Under the pieces are notes generated by a model. The model was not told the DNA's origin, made no database searches, and was given only the letters and a program-made list of their open reading frames with translations. From Owenia fusiformis (taxonomy: Eukaryota > Annelida > Polychaeta > Sabellida > Oweniidae), in the NCBI GenBank assembly GCA_903813345.2, contig CAIIXF020000003.1, positions 24,195,248 to 24,259,247 of the forward strand: a stretch of 64,000 nucleotides of DNA, written 5' to 3'. Below, piece by piece: positions 1-13,200 of this stretch (the stretch's first letter is position 1; each line of letters opens with the position of its first letter). The translations under genes were made by a program, and so were the position numbers.

Positions 1-346
1 TTTGTATCCTCCAACACATGTTTATAAGGATTTACAAAAACAATTGAAATAATTCAAAAATTAGATAACGATGATTAAACGCTTCAATTAAATACTTTCA
101 TTTCTCAAAAAATAATCTAAAAATATTTTTTCCCAAAGATAATATTCTAATGTTTGGAGAATACAAAATATTGGACAGTCTTATGTAGACAACTTGAATT
201 CACAACAAAAATATCAACACTCAATCATATATCTCCATTGTCTGCAATTTAAGATAATTTATTAAAATACATTTTCTGGCCTAGCTTTCACTAAATTATG
301 TATCAATAGTGTATATTAATATGGCCAATGTGTTGGAGGATACAAA
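1..346. repeat. MITE-like element with ~20-bp terminal inverted repeats
   Basis: The first 20 bases (containing gtatcctccaacacatg) are matched in reverse complement at 327-346 with about one mismatch. The 307-bp interior is AT-rich and has no open frame of note. A related internal motif (tttggagaatacaaa) occurs near 155-169. The left flank is outside the window, so a target-site duplication cannot be tested. No known family was recognised; the inverted ends suggest a non-autonomous DNA transposon. Confidence 0.6.
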
Positions 347-726
347 TATTTGACAAATCGTACATGTATTTGAAAACATACTTAATTATGTGTCTAAGAC
401 ATATCAAACATCCTGCTTTCAAGAGCTGGTTGCACATACATTTTATTAATGCCGTAAAATATCATCGCAATTAACACATAATAGGTTAAGAAATTCGAGT
501 TTATACAGTATTTGCCGAAAAAATAAAATGTTTGTTAATTGTCTAAAAATCCATTATTCAAGCGATATTTTAAAAAAGGATAAGCAATATCCCAAACAAA
601 TATATACCTTGTGGAAATGATAAATGGAAGTCTTGTCAACAAAAAATAACACATTGCATGTCCATGAAATCAACGTATATGTCGCAGTATCTAGTAAGAA
701 AACAGATTTTTAAGATATCAATTATC
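347..726. other. AT-rich intergenic DNA, nothing recognised
   Basis: No open frame, repeat or motif stood out on either strand. Confidence 0.5.
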
Positions 727-1333
727 GCAAAGGAGCACGTAGGTTATCGCAAACAATTTCAAACGATTCTAACTTGAATTATGAATATTTTCTGATCATG
801 AACATGGGTGTATCTTTTAGATCCATTCATTATCTTCAAGAAAAGTATATATAATGATAATTTAGTTAATCAGACCTAAGTGATATTGAAGGGGCAATGG
901 ACCAATCAACATACTTTTTCAAAAATGTTGACCTAATTTTCACCAAAAATGCAACCTATTATTATATTGTTGAATGCATAATTAGAATGTGCTTTGAGAC
1001 ATGTTCGATTTCCTAAAAGGAAAATTTGATTGCTCCAGGGACCTTAAAGATATTCAATTTGGATGACCAAAATGAACTGAAACCAATGGATAGCATGAGA
1101 TTTTTCAATGAAGAAATAACATGGGGAACACTTATTCTAATGCAATTAAGTTTTTCTTTCAAGAACTATTTGATACATCAAAATAAAGAATAGTAATGCA
1201 TTAAACATTGTAAAAAATGATTGCATTTTTGTGAAAATGGGGTCAACATCTTTGAAAAAGTGTGTTGATGGGTTAATTGCTAGTTAAATATCTCCTTCTG
1301 AAATTGTTTGCGATAACCCACGTGCTCCTTTGC
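727..1333. repeat. Fold-back element, ~35-bp ends plus an inner inverted repeat
   Basis: The outer ends (727-761 and 1300-1333, core gcaaaggagcacgt) are inverted copies. A second inverted pair lies inside at about 892-950 and 1222-1280 (core gttgacc.. / ..gtcaac, about 85% alike). The left arm has roughly 110 bp more than the right, so one arm has gained or lost sequence. No coding capacity was seen. This is a non-autonomous fold-back DNA element of unknown family. Confidence 0.65.
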
Positions 1334-1545
1334 CCATAAATGGTTAACAATGATAATTTTAAAATTCGCAGCATTTTTGACCTCTTTTAACGACATGCAT
1401 AATTCAGCCTAAAAGCCGGAAGTTTATTAAACGGTTATGATAAAAATTATTAGGAAACATATGTAGGTATGTTAATGTTAGGTCAAATATCGCTGCGCTA
1501 TAGTCAAAAACAGTTAAGATCTGCACTTTTAACCCAAACCGTTTA
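1334..1545. other. Short intergenic stretch, nothing recognised
   Basis: AT-rich sequence between a fold-back element and the 3' tail of the LINE. No feature seen. Confidence 0.45.
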
Positions 1546-4466
1546 TGTCAATTCAATCAATTCAATTTCAAAATAATTTATTTCAGTTTTCATTACAAAA
1601 ATTACAAAATTATACAGGCTATGACACCCCAGGGGGTGTATGACTGCCCATAATTAAATTTACAATAAACATGATAAACTGTGAACATTTAAAGTGGTAC
1701 ATAGGTCAATACAATAATATAATATAAATACAATATACAAATACAGTGTGTCCCAAAAAAAAAGGAAACCAGCAATAGATTGCTTATTTCTCAAATATGA
1801 ATAATAATAGGAAAATTTCACAGCTACCATCTGATAGGTTATGATGTCCTTTTTCTTATGATACCAAAGATGTTTATTTTTCTTCACGGATGACTGAGTT
1901 CTAAGAGATTTAAGTGACCATGTCAGAAATTGGTTTGTGCCACTTTTTCTGTCATGAATGGCTGAACAATGAGGGATTAAAATGGCTATGCAAGACCATG
2001 TCCTATTCGAAATACACATTTATGAACAAGCATTCAACATAGCAAGTTCATGCAGCTGTCCCAAGATCAAAGAGTATTCGTAGTGCTCCTCCTCATCGTC
2101 GGATTATCGTTCGGGACAGATTAAGGGCGCTGTTCAACAGAAGAGTGATTGCCTTGAACCACGAGATTGAGTGGCCACCAAGATCCCCAGACCTGACAGC
2201 CTGCGACTTCTTCCTTTGGGGTTATCTTAAGGGTAAAGTCTTCACAACACCACCAAGAGACGTTGATGATCTAAGGGCCAGGATTGTCGCAGCAGTAAAG
2301 GATTTAAGGTGACAGAGAGACATCATCGGGGATGCAGTACATGCTATGAGATCATGGGGAGACATTTGCATTGAAAGGAATGGGGGTCATGTTGAAGGAC
2401 ACTGGGGTTAAAACAACTTTAAATGGACATTGGGATTTAAAAGGGGTGTTAAATATGATATGTGTAATTTTAATTGGAATAAATGAGTAAAAGAGTGATA
2501 TTCTTATGTTTGTTGTTACCTATCACTTTGTTATGATGGTGAAATTGACTTGGCTGAAAGTGGTACAAACTCATTTCTGACATGGTCACTTAAATCCCTT
2601 ATAACTCAGTCATCCGTGAAGGAAAATAGACAACTTTGGTATCATAAGAAAGAGGACATCATAATCTATCAGATGGTAGCTGTGAAATTTCCTATCATTA
2701 TTCATATTTGAGAAATAAGCAATCTATTGCTGGTTTCCTTTTTTTGGGACACCCTGTACAATAATATGAGACAATAAAGAAATGAAATAAATGTTTTGGT
2801 TACTCTGTACTCAGGAGGTCAATTTTCAAACGAGATATGAGTGAATTTAATGGTTTATTTCTAATATCTTCATTGAGGGAATTCCATATATATGAACCAT
2901 GGACCTTAATAGAATTTTCACCAATTCTGGTTCTATGTTTAGGAATATCTAAGTTATGACCAAATCGAGTTATACGTTGATGTATGTTTTCTCTAGTTTT
3001 GAAATAGTGATCGTATAATTTTGAAGGGAACTGTGCAGATTTGCTTATAACTTTTTTCATGAATGAAACAGTTTGGATTGTGTGAATATGATAAATATTA
3101 AGTATTTTAAGATCTTGAAAAATTGGGAATGTGTGAGCTAATCTATCTGAATTTGTTATTAATCTAACAAATTTCTTTTGCAATATCAGTAGTTTATTTA
3201 ATAGATTCTTACAAGCATTTCCCCATAAAATATTACAGTAATTAAGATGAGAAAAAATCAGAGAGTTATATATTATCATCTTTGAATTTAAAGTGTGAGC
3301 ATAATTTGTTCGATATAACATTCCTATAACATTTGAAACTTTTCTATGAAGAGCATTGATATGGGGAGCCCAAGATAATTTTGAATCAATAATTACTCCC
3401 AGGAATCCTATCTCATCTACTTTTTCAAGGTTAGAATTTGCAATTTTTATTTCATTGTTCACAGATATATTTCTTTTATTTCCAAAGACCATGTATTTTG
3501 TTTTCTTAACATTTAAAGTGAGTTTATTGGCCAACAACCAATCATTGATGTCACACAGTTCAGAATTTACTGTTGTGGTCAAATTAACAAGATTGGAATC
3601 ACTACATAATATATTAGTGTCATCCGCATAAATCACCAGTTTGAGTTTATCAGAAACTAGATAGAAATCATTTACAAATATGATAAATAGGAGGGGGCCT
3701 AGAACAGACCCTTGGGGTACTCCACAGTTAACGATTGCTTCTTCAGACAAATATTTCTCGGATAAACTTTTAGAGTATTCAGTTTTCATTTTTCGATTTG
3801 ATAAATAAGATGAAAACCATGAAAGTGCAATTCCTCTTATACCATAATGTTCCATTTTTTTAAGTAATATTGCATGATTAACAGTATCAAAAGCTTTTGA
3901 TAGATCCAAATATATTCCGATACAATATTCTTTGTTATCTAATGAATGTCTGACATTTTCAATAAATTCTAGGAGTGCCATGTAAGTTGATCTATGTTTC
4001 CGAAAGCCGTACTGGTGTAAATACAATAATTCATATTTCTCTAGAAAAGTAGATACTTTGTCATGCATTATTTTTTCAAACATCTTAGCAAATACACTTA
4101 AAATAGATATTGGTCTATAGTTTGTGAATTTATCATGTTCCCCCTTTTTGAAAATTGGAATAACTTTAGCAAGTTTAAGTTCTTCAGGAAAAATACCTGT
4201 GGTCATAGAGAGGTTATAAATGAAAGTAAGAGGATCAGCTATATGATCATGTAATACTTTAACAACTTTTGGTTTAATATCATCAATGGCTGCGGCTGAG
4301 TCCTTTTAGTTCTTGATTTGGTTTTGGACAGTATTAACATCAACAGGTGCCAAGAAAATTGAATTAATATTAAGTTCGATTTTATTAACATTATCAAGTG
4401 GGTCTTTATCCGAGTTAATTTCATTAGCTAGCTTTTCACCAATTGTGCTAAAAAAATTATGTAACT
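1546..4466 (-). mobile_element. 5'-truncated LINE of the Jockey/CR1 group, split by a mariner-like insertion
   Basis: A non-LTR reverse transcriptase reads leftward from about 4464 to a stop at 2800-2802. Visible RT blocks in order: IPIFKKGEHDKFTNYRPIS, GFRKHRST, IYLDLSKAFDTVNH, GVPQGSVLGPLLF and the catalytic YADD. A connection-type tail ends in YIWNSL. The frame also contains NFFSTIGEKLANEIN upstream. One in-frame stop (4306-4308) interrupts it, and nothing of the endonuclease remains, so the copy is dead on arrival, as is usual for 5'-truncated LINEs. The 3' UTR continues beyond the mariner insertion (1744-2756) to a hairpin (acaccccctggggtgt) and an ATTGA-type simple tail near 1546-1570. 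Placement in the Jockey/CR1 group is inference from the motif style. Confidence 0.88.
1744..2756 (+). mobile_element. Mariner/IS630-type DNA transposon, internally decayed, ~205-bp inverted repeats
   Basis: Ends begin CAGgGTGTCCCAAAA and are flanked by TA on both sides (1742-1743, 2757-2758). The two arms (1744-about 1950 and about 2550-2756) are inverted copies about 93% alike. Between them, on the plus strand, about 2110-2410 encodes the C-terminal part of a DDE transposase: WPPRSPDLTACDFFLWGYL, in which the D of SPDL is the expected third catalytic acid, followed by an R-stop-QRDIIG break. The N-terminal DNA-binding part is missing. The element sits inside the 3' UTR of the LINE and is therefore younger than it. 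Confidence 0.85.
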
Positions 4467-6219
4467 AAAGTGAGGGATTAAATCGACGATTCTGTTGTCT
4501 TCTGAGCTATTTTTTCGCAAACATGAACATTTTCTAAAACATATGATACTGATATACGTTTGTGAGAAAAAACGTCGTGGAGATTCTGCCTACAACGCGT
4601 GAAATAAGGAAAAAAGAAAAATCGTACCTTCGACGTTCCGACATTTTGTTACCAAAACGAACCGTTTCGGTAACCAGCGTAATCGAGTGGATCACCAGTG
4701 ATAGTGTGCTACCAGCTCCTTTATTAGACGTCGTACAGATTTCATAGCATGGACTATTAGGCTACAAAAAAACCAAACAAATTCTTTTCGCAAATGCGCT
4801 TGGTTTTGCTTTGTATGTCAGTCCGATCATTTTAAAATAAAAATGGGAACTTTTTTTTTTATTTCAAAGACTCCTCACACATGAACGAAATTCTGTTCAG
4901 ATATCTCAACTTATTTTTTCAGATAACAAAATTAGAAATTATGCATTCAACATTTTTCACTTTCTGTTCTTTGCTGTTTTTTTTTATCACAATCTCACCT
5001 TAGACCCGCAAGCAAAACATTTACATTGATTGCACTGTTTCTACTAGTATATAAGAATACAGTTACAATAAGTCAAAGCCATTTAGCGCGTGTATGACCC
5101 ATGTGGCCAATGGATTAATTTCTAATCAAAAAAGACTGCAGGACTGACGTTAATCCTCTTAGCCCTAGGCCAAGGGAGTGTATTCAACGATATTACCCCT
5201 GCTATGAGGTCTATATTACCTATACGATTCGAACATGAAAACTCACCAAAATGTTTCGAATATTCATTATGGTCCGCCATTACTATGACCCGCCGTTATG
5301 GCGTCACACATTACACGTATTTCCAGGGGTATTCTTCGCGAATATACACCGGGTGAAATGTTGACTTTGTTTACAGTTTATAGAAGGCGTGAATACAGTC
5401 ATGTTCGAATAAGATTTTAATCAGCTTAAACTCGAGTAAACTCACCTTAGTTAACTTCATCTTGATTCACAAGGTTTCAGTTGTTATAACACCTTGGAAG
5501 TCGAAGCTGTGTTATCTGGAATCTTACGTCAACTTGTTGAGACGTGGGTGACGCGGTTGCTACAGTAACCAGTAGCAAGAATTGAAACAATAAATCGTTG
5601 CATCTTTTTTAAGCAAACTCAAAAATGCAAACCAAGGAATCGCTACGGTGTCCACTATATGTGTCTGTTTTTTATAAATAAAGTAGTCACTCACCACTGT
5701 GAAAAGGGGATGGAAATGGAAACGTAAATGTGTTGCCGGTTCTTAGTCTGGCCTCTTGTTTATCAATTTTGCTGATTTTTTCAGAAAACATTTGTTACCT
5801 GTAGCTGGCTTTTGAAAATTTGAAGATCCTACCTACGAATAGCAGACTTAAATATACTTTTATTTTTACGACCGACGAGAATTACTTTTACAGAAGAACA
5901 ATAATATTTTGAAAGCCGCCAAGAATGTTAAAACTACATGCATAAGGAATGCTATAAAACAAGTAATTATAAAAGTGATGTAAATGGCGCGTTTCCTTAT
6001 ACGTACTTAATTACACGTAATATGATTTACCCATACTAATAGGTGAACATCAGTTTTTCTCACACTGTCAAAATAACGCAGTTTTAACACAAGGGAGATT
6101 AAGGCATGCGTTTTTAAGAACAAGTACGTGAACTTATCATTATTTTAAATGGAGGGTTTGACCACCGCTCTCCGGCAATTCATTTTTTCGGAGACTCTAT
6201 TTCAGATATTTTCCATATA
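4467..6219. other. Intergenic DNA, no gene recognised
   Basis: A few short open frames (longest about 61 codons, at 4562-4747) show no domain, codon bias or splice context. Some moderately GC-richer stretches near 5250-5560 could be regulatory, but nothing specific supports that. Confidence 0.5.
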
Positions 6220-6946
6220 CAGGGTGTTCCAAAAAATGCAACCCAAAGAAATTGCTATATCTTGAAAATACTCGTTCAATTATGTTCATTTTTTCAGGAA
6301 AGAAAGAAGAGACTGTATGTATAGCTCCTGTAGATGGATAGTTGTAAAACATGATGCCTTGGACACCTGCTCAAAAGACATTTGTACTAGGGAAATACGG
6401 GAAACACAGTCAGAGGTGACTGCAAACGAAAAAACCAAAAACTTCCTAACCATAGTGTTTTGGCTCTTCAAATTTGGCAAAAATTATCTTCATTCACTGT
6501 ATGGTAAATCTGTAGAGTGATTTTGATTTCACTCTACAGATTTACCATACAGTGAATGAAGATGATTTTTGCCAAATTTGACGAGCTGCGTTTTTCATAT
6601 TTTCCTAGTTCAACTGTCTTTTGAGCAGGTGTCCAAGACATCATGTTTTAAAACTAACTAGCAACAGGAGCTATACATACACAGTCTCTTATTTCTTTTC
6701 CTGAAAAAATGAACATAATTGAATTAGTATTTCCCAAGATATAGTGATTTTCCATTCGCGTTTTTCATATTTTCCTAGTTCAACTGTCTTTTGAGCAGGT
6801 GTCCAAGACATCATGTTTTACAACTAACTAGCAACAGGAGCTATACATAAACAGTCTCCTCTTTCTTTTCCTTAAAAATGAACATAATTGAATTAGTATT
6901 TTCCACAAGATATAGGATTTCTTTGGGTTGCGTTTTTAACACTATG
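6220..6946. repeat. Mariner-type fold-back MITE with a duplicated right arm
   Basis: The left end starts cagggtgttccaaaaaatg after a TA; the right end is degenerate and followed by TA (6947-6948). The sequence folds about 6525, where ctctacagatttaccatac repeats in reverse. The right-arm segment (gcgtttttcatattttcc to the aagatata block) occurs twice in tandem, about 6589-6745 and 6759-6915. No transposase is encoded; the two open frames over it on opposite strands are consequences of the palindrome. It shares the CAGGGTG-type end with other mariner-like elements here. Confidence 0.75.
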
Positions 6947-8692
6947 TACCTTGATCAAATGTTAGGGAGGTTAAGCTACACGTTTTAAAAACTTATATAG
7001 TAATATGTGAACATTTAATATTCACGTATATTACCGTCTACCATTCAATTGATTTTTCGAGGGACTTTATTACAAGTATTTTCCATATACGTGTATACTC
7101 AATCGGCCAAGTAAATACTTCGAAGGGGAAGACTACATGTAGTTCTTCGAGTCCCCAGAGGACCATAATTCTTCACGTTCATGTACACGTTTTAAAAAAC
7201 ATATAGCTTAGCCTCCCTATCGACTAGGCAACCCAATGTTGTTGTTTTTTAGACAAACATTGATAATTAACACCTACTGGTTATGGTATCTAATGAGTTA
7301 TTATATTATTCATATTTGATAAACAGACTTTACCAGATTGAAAAATAAAAACATAAAATATAACATATCAAACATCATAAGTCTAATTTAGTATAATGTG
7401 TCTTTAGTATAATGTGTAACTTAATAAGTTTGAATCTGTGTTGTCTATGTTGTCATGGAAACTTTCCTGGAAACTCACACTGGGACAGTTTGATAATGAT
7501 AACTGCCATCATTTTTGGACAATATCAACATCATAAGTACTTTTGTGATAAAACTCAAATAACATAATTGTTTTATAAACTCTGACAAAATAATGAAGAA
7601 TTGACACCAATGGAAACCTTAAAATCAAAGGGCATTTTAAAAATTGACTTTTGAGCACAACTTGTTCTCCTCCTAAAAGGCATAGAGTGCCTGATTTATT
7701 TATTGGTCATTTATTGAGCATCACTCAAAAAGCAGCTAAATAAAATATTATAGCTCAAAAATATAATTAAAAACAAAATTGGATGATAGAATACATCATG
7801 AAACAGTGATACCATTTTAAGTAAAAAATAAAAAATAGGTTGGGATATTTCACTGAAAAGGCTCCAGTTAAAACATCTAAACCATATACATTTTACAAAA
7901 TGTAAGCGTATAGCCTTGCCTAATATTGTATTGCATATGTTATTTTTGAAATAAAAAATGAAAGTAAAAAAGCTTCAAAGAGGAAATGAACTTATAGATG
8001 GACAGGAAGATTATCTAATCACTATTATACTTTGTGATATCAGTTTACATACTTTAAAAATAACACAAATAAGTATATGAACTCTGTCATTCCACTAACT
8101 GGCATAATCATGGCACAATGTTATGGCACTATGTAAACTGAACTAAAAGAGTTTTCCAGAATAACTTATTGTATAGACATGTACTCGCTATACAAGGATG
8201 CCATCTTTTAAAGGAATCCAATACTAGATTCATTGAAAAATATATGCACCCTCATTTTTTGCACAGTACTTATTGCACAGTAGATAATAACCATAGATGA
8301 AATAAGAATCTTTTGCTTTAAAACAATGATATCTACCCACATTCAGGACTTTTCCTTTATACTGTAATTCTATTTAATTTGGCAGGACTTATTTTGGAGG
8401 ATTCCCTGTTTTGAACATTTGGCAGCTACTTAATTTGGCAGACTTGCAATATTAAAATGTACTGACTATACATATTTATGATTGAAATATGATATTTCAA
8501 TTTGAAGGCGACTTACATGTAATTTGGCGGATTTTAACGTTCTAAAGCTTAAGACTAAAGCTTCAGGAACATGAGTGTTTCACTTTGTAAAAGAGATAAC
8601 CCCAAGATATAAGTTCCCCTTTTAGTTGTAACTTATATGTTGGAGTGTCCTATTCTTTACAATCATTGCCCATTCCAATTCATAAAAAGAAA
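6947..8692. other. AT-rich intergenic DNA, nothing firm
   Basis: No gene-like frame. The words aatttggcag/aatttggcgg recur around 8380-8530, which may be a degraded repeat. Confidence 0.5.
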
Positions 8693-10208
8693 CTATCGCA
8701 TTACTGTAATGTTACTATTGTAGTTCTAGTGTCCAAAATTTCCTGGAATGCTTTTAATATTGACTTATCGAATTACTGTAATGTTACTATTGTAGTTCTA
8801 GTGTCCAAAATTTCCTGGAATGCTTTTAATATTGACTTATCGAATTACTGTAATGTTACTATTGTAGTTCTAGTGTCCAAAATTTCCTGGAATGCTTTTA
8901 ATATTGACTTATCGAATTACTGTAATGTTACTATTGTAGTTCTAGTGTCCAAAATTTCCTGGAATGCTTTTAATATTGACTTATCGAATTACTGTAATGT
9001 TACTATTGTAGTTCTAGTGTCCAAAATTTCCTGGAATGCTTTTAATATTGACTTATCGCATTACTGTAATGTTACTATTGTAGTTCTAGTGTCCAAAATT
9101 TCCTGGAATGCTTTTAATATTGACTTATCGCATTACTGTAATGTTACTATTGTAGTTCTAGTGTCCAAAATTTCCTGGAATGCTTTTAATATTGACTTAT
9201 CGCATTACTGTAATGTTACTATTGTAGTTCTAGTGTCCAAAATTTCCTGGAATGCTTTTAATATTGACTTATCGCATTACTGTAATGTTACTATTGTAGT
9301 TCTAGTGTCCAAAATTTCCTGGAATGCTTTTAATATTGACTTATCGCATTACTGTAATGTTACTATTGTAGTTCTAGTGTCCAAAATTTCCTGGAATGCT
9401 TTTAATATTGACTTATCGAATTACTGTAATGTTACTATTGTAGTTCTAGTGTCCAAAATTTCCTGGAATGCTTTTAATATTGACTTATCGCATTACTGTA
9501 ATGTTACTATTGTAGTTCTAGTGTCCAAAATTTCCTGGAATGCTTTTAATATTGACTTATCGCATTACTGTAATGTTACTATTGTAGTTCTAGTGTCCAA
9601 AATTTCCTGGAATGCTTTTAATATTGACTTATCGAATTACTGTAATGTTACTATTGTAGTTCTAGTGTCCAAAATTTCCTGGAATGCTTTTAATATTGAC
9701 TTATCGCATTACTGTAATGTTACTATTGTAGTTCTAGTGTCCAAAATTTCCTGGAATGCTTTTAATATTGACTTATCGCATTACTGTAATGTTACTATTG
9801 TAGTTCTAGTGTCCAAAATTTCCTGGAATGCTTTTAATATTGACTTATCGAATTACTGTAATGTTACTATTGTAGTTCTAGTGTCCAAAATTTCCTGGAA
9901 TGCTTTTAATATTGACTTATCGCATTACTGTAATGTTACTATTGTAGTTCTAGTGTCCAAAATTTCCTGGAATGCTTTTAATATTGACTTATCGCATTAC
10001 TGTAATGTTACTATTGTAGTTCTAGTGTCCAAAATTTCCTGGAATGCTTTTAATATTGACTTATCGAATTACTGTAATGTTACTATTGTAGTTCTAGTGT
10101 CCAAAATTTCCTGGAATGCTTTTAATATTGACTTATCGCATTACTGTAATGTTACTATTGTAGTTCTAGTGTCCAAAATTTCCTGGAATGCTTTTAATAG
10201 TGACTTAT
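8693..10208. repeat. 72-bp minisatellite, 21 near-identical copies
   Basis: Twenty-one head-to-tail 72-bp units that appear identical except at one site, which is c or a (cgcattac versus cgaattac), at 8699+72n. The state by copy is c,a,a,a,a,c,c,c,c,c,a,c,c,a,c,c,a,c,c,a,c. From copy 11 on, the pattern a-c-c repeats, so a 216-bp trimer was amplified after the 72-bp unit. Because 72 is a multiple of three, a long plus-strand frame stays open through it; that frame is not taken as a gene. The array ends 50 bp beyond the APRT stop codon. On the APRT strand every unit contains ATTAAA. Confidence 0.95.
10193..10198 (-). terminator. Candidate APRT poly(A) signal (ATTAAA)
   Basis: Reverse complement of tttaat, 60 bases past the APRT stop. 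It is the common variant hexamer, and it lies in the array copy nearest the gene, whose edge (aatagtg) differs from the other copies. Further ATTAAA hexamers follow every 72 bases in the minisatellite. Confidence 0.45.
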
Positions 10209-10257
10209 TCCTCATGTCACTTTTCTTCATGAAATCCAGCTATTGTTTATACAGGAG

Positions 10258-13200
10258 TTATTCTCCTTCATACTCCACAAGGGACAACAATTTTGCAGGT
10301 ACTTTGTCTCTACCTTTCAAGTCAACAAGTTCTATGAGGACTAAACAGAGCACCACATTTCCTTGCTGCTTTTTAACCAATGAACAGGCTGCATTCATCG
10401 TCCCTGGAAATAAAGTAAATTATTTATACTCTTTTTTACACATTGTGCACATTCTAGTTATAGGTTGGTTTGGGGGTATCACCCAGACAGATGAATGAGC
10501 AAACTGGCAGGCATGCAGGCAGCGGGCAGGTACAGACCCATAGCCGGAGGGGGAGGGGGGGGGGGGCAACAGGCAACCAGGACAAACAGACGAAGGGAAA
10601 GTTTCAAAAATTCAACCTTGAGGTACAAAATGTTAATAATTTTTCTTTATCATTATGCCATCAATATTTTGAAATCTTCCTCAATGAATTGCAAGTAATA
10701 TTACAGTTTGAATCTTACCCATCTCAAATGCAAACTTCATCTCCTTCTGTAGGAGATTGAATGAAGAATGAATGTTAAAGCTAAGAAATATACAGTATTG
10801 TTATGATTTTCTATCTGGATATTGGCTCAACCAAAGCATTGGGCATATCTCAAATTATTGTAAAGAGTAGAGAGAGGCCTTGGTACAAAACTACTAAATT
10901 AATGTGAAGCAGTTCTTACCCCCAGTTGCTATCAAGTCATCAATGATAAGTGCATTCTCTCCAGGCAAGATGGAACCCTCTTGCATTTCAAAGCAGTCCT
11001 GAATTATACAACAAAACACAACTCAATAAAAAAAAACATAAAAACACAAGGCCATGAGTGCTTTACAATACAATGAAACACAACATGGAACAATATAACA
11101 CATTATCGTATGATCCGTAAAATGAAGCCCTCTGATTGGTCAGTTCTTGTGCTGTACCAATCTGTATTGCTACTGAGATTGTCCCCGTTGATCAGCTCCG
11201 TAGCAATACAGAAAATATTTGTACGGAGGGGACAATCTCAGTAGCAATACAGAGGATCACACGATAAAAACGTTATTGAATGATATGAAGTGCAATACAG
11301 GATATATTCTGTCTCGATATTCTGTATTGGTACTCGACTTCGTCTCGCTCCAATACGGAATTTCTCGAGCAGAATATATCCTGTATTGCACTTCAAATCA
11401 TTCAATAACTTATAATGTCGTTGCGGGCACAAAACAGTACAATGAAACAAACACATTACAATTCAATAAAATACAATAAAATACAAGAGGAGTACTAGCA
11501 TTACATCATCTTTAGGTCATTGTCATCCTAATGTTCATACTACATTATTCAAAGCAAAGGGACCAGAAGATGAATCCAGATTGTTTTTTCTCATTCCATG
11601 TTTTGACTTTTTCTGGAAAATAAAAAAATTAGGACTTTCAATTTTAAATAAAAGAACTTAAATTTTAAACAATGTTCTCTACCATACCATGTGAATATTC
11701 ATTTAAAATATTAAAATTTTACCTAATTCACTAATTATTGGTAATCATATTCGTGAAAGTAACAAAAGAATAATGTTCATCATGCACATCTACATTTTCA
11801 TTGCTGTACTTTTATTGTGCACTTTTCATTTGACTATTTCTCCTTTAAGAAGTCACATTTTTGAAACTTCAAATACAGATGTATTCTGTTCTCTATGAGG
11901 CAATATTAAGTAGTGATGCTACCATTCCAAAAAAATTAATTGCACCACTTACTCTTGATTTCCACCAACCAACTTAATAAACATTACCATCATTTTACAT
12001 TGGGCCTCTAATACACTGTTTTAAAAGTATGATCACCCACAAAATTTGATCAACATTTCCATCATTCATGTAAGCATGGGCTATGATGTAAGTAAATAAC
12101 TCTGTGCCCCTTTCCATCAGATTTGGGATTGTATGTCCAAGTGAAAGTGCACTTTATACACTTAATACACTAGCTAAAAATGCTAGAGTGATTCATAGCC
12201 CATTTACTGCAATAATAGTGGTGACCTTGGCAATAACCTGGCAGATTTTAGTACAAAAATGCTAGAGTGATTCATAATCCCCTACATTTAAACAACTCCC
12301 ATTTACTGCGATAATAGTTGTGACCTTGGCAATAAGCTGGCAGGTTTTAGTACGTAAAAGGACAAAAAGTTCATGCAAGTTAAAATTGTAAGATTATCCT
12401 ATTATTATCGTATTACGTTTATGTGCTTTAAACCGATTATGTAATGAATTGGCTGAAAAGGTGTGTGTGGCTTATTCTTTTTTACTTTTTCTGTTATATC
12501 ATACCAAGCCATCTGAGGTACAAAATATGAATATTGGCCATTTTAATTGTGTAGAGTGTCAATAAAACACCCAAAAATAAGCAATCAAGAGACCCGATAC
12601 TGCAATATTAGAAAAATACAATCATATTTTAAACACAAAATGTTTGTATCTCTCGGATTGGTTGTGGTTTGGCTAATTAAATGTGTGGCTCCTGAATTTG
12701 ATGCTTCTCTGACATGTCATTTTCAGAAAAATTAACTTGGCTGAAATTTCTCAATTACAAAAGGCCTCAAGTTTATTGCACAAAGAACTAATTTATCTTA
12801 AATATACAAACGTTTTGTGATTTGCGAGGATGAAAACAGTTTTGAGATGATGAAGTGGTCCCGAAAAGTGGCTGATAATGCTAGAGCAAAGCCACTGCAA
12901 AAAAGGAAAGTAGTCTGGATTTGAATTCACAGTGTACTGAGGCAGCATTGAAATATAAAAATGGTCAATAAATGGCAGTCTAGTTTATTACCATAAAATA
13001 ATAATAATAATACCTCTCCATATTCCAGAACGTATGTCTCCTTAATGGTGGGCCCTGGGAGTTTTCCTCGTTTTCTCACAGGCACAAATGAGGTTCCAAG
13101 ACGCTGGGCCAATAAGGGGCCAAATAAAAATCCCCTCGCATCTAATCCAACTATGACATCTACTTTTGAGCAAGTTTCTCTAACGATTTCTTCAAACAGT

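Noticed and set aside
8693-10208. CRISPR-like array
   Set aside because: Units are contiguous and identical with no unique spacers; this is animal minisatellite DNA. The same holds for the arrays at 25.3, 40.3 and 47.4 kb.
8645-10498. A 617-codon plus-strand frame of 24-residue repeats
   Set aside because: It exists because the minisatellite unit (72 bp) is a multiple of three. The single variable base changes a residue at will, and the frame overlaps APRT exon 4 antisense. No signal or anchor supports a protein.
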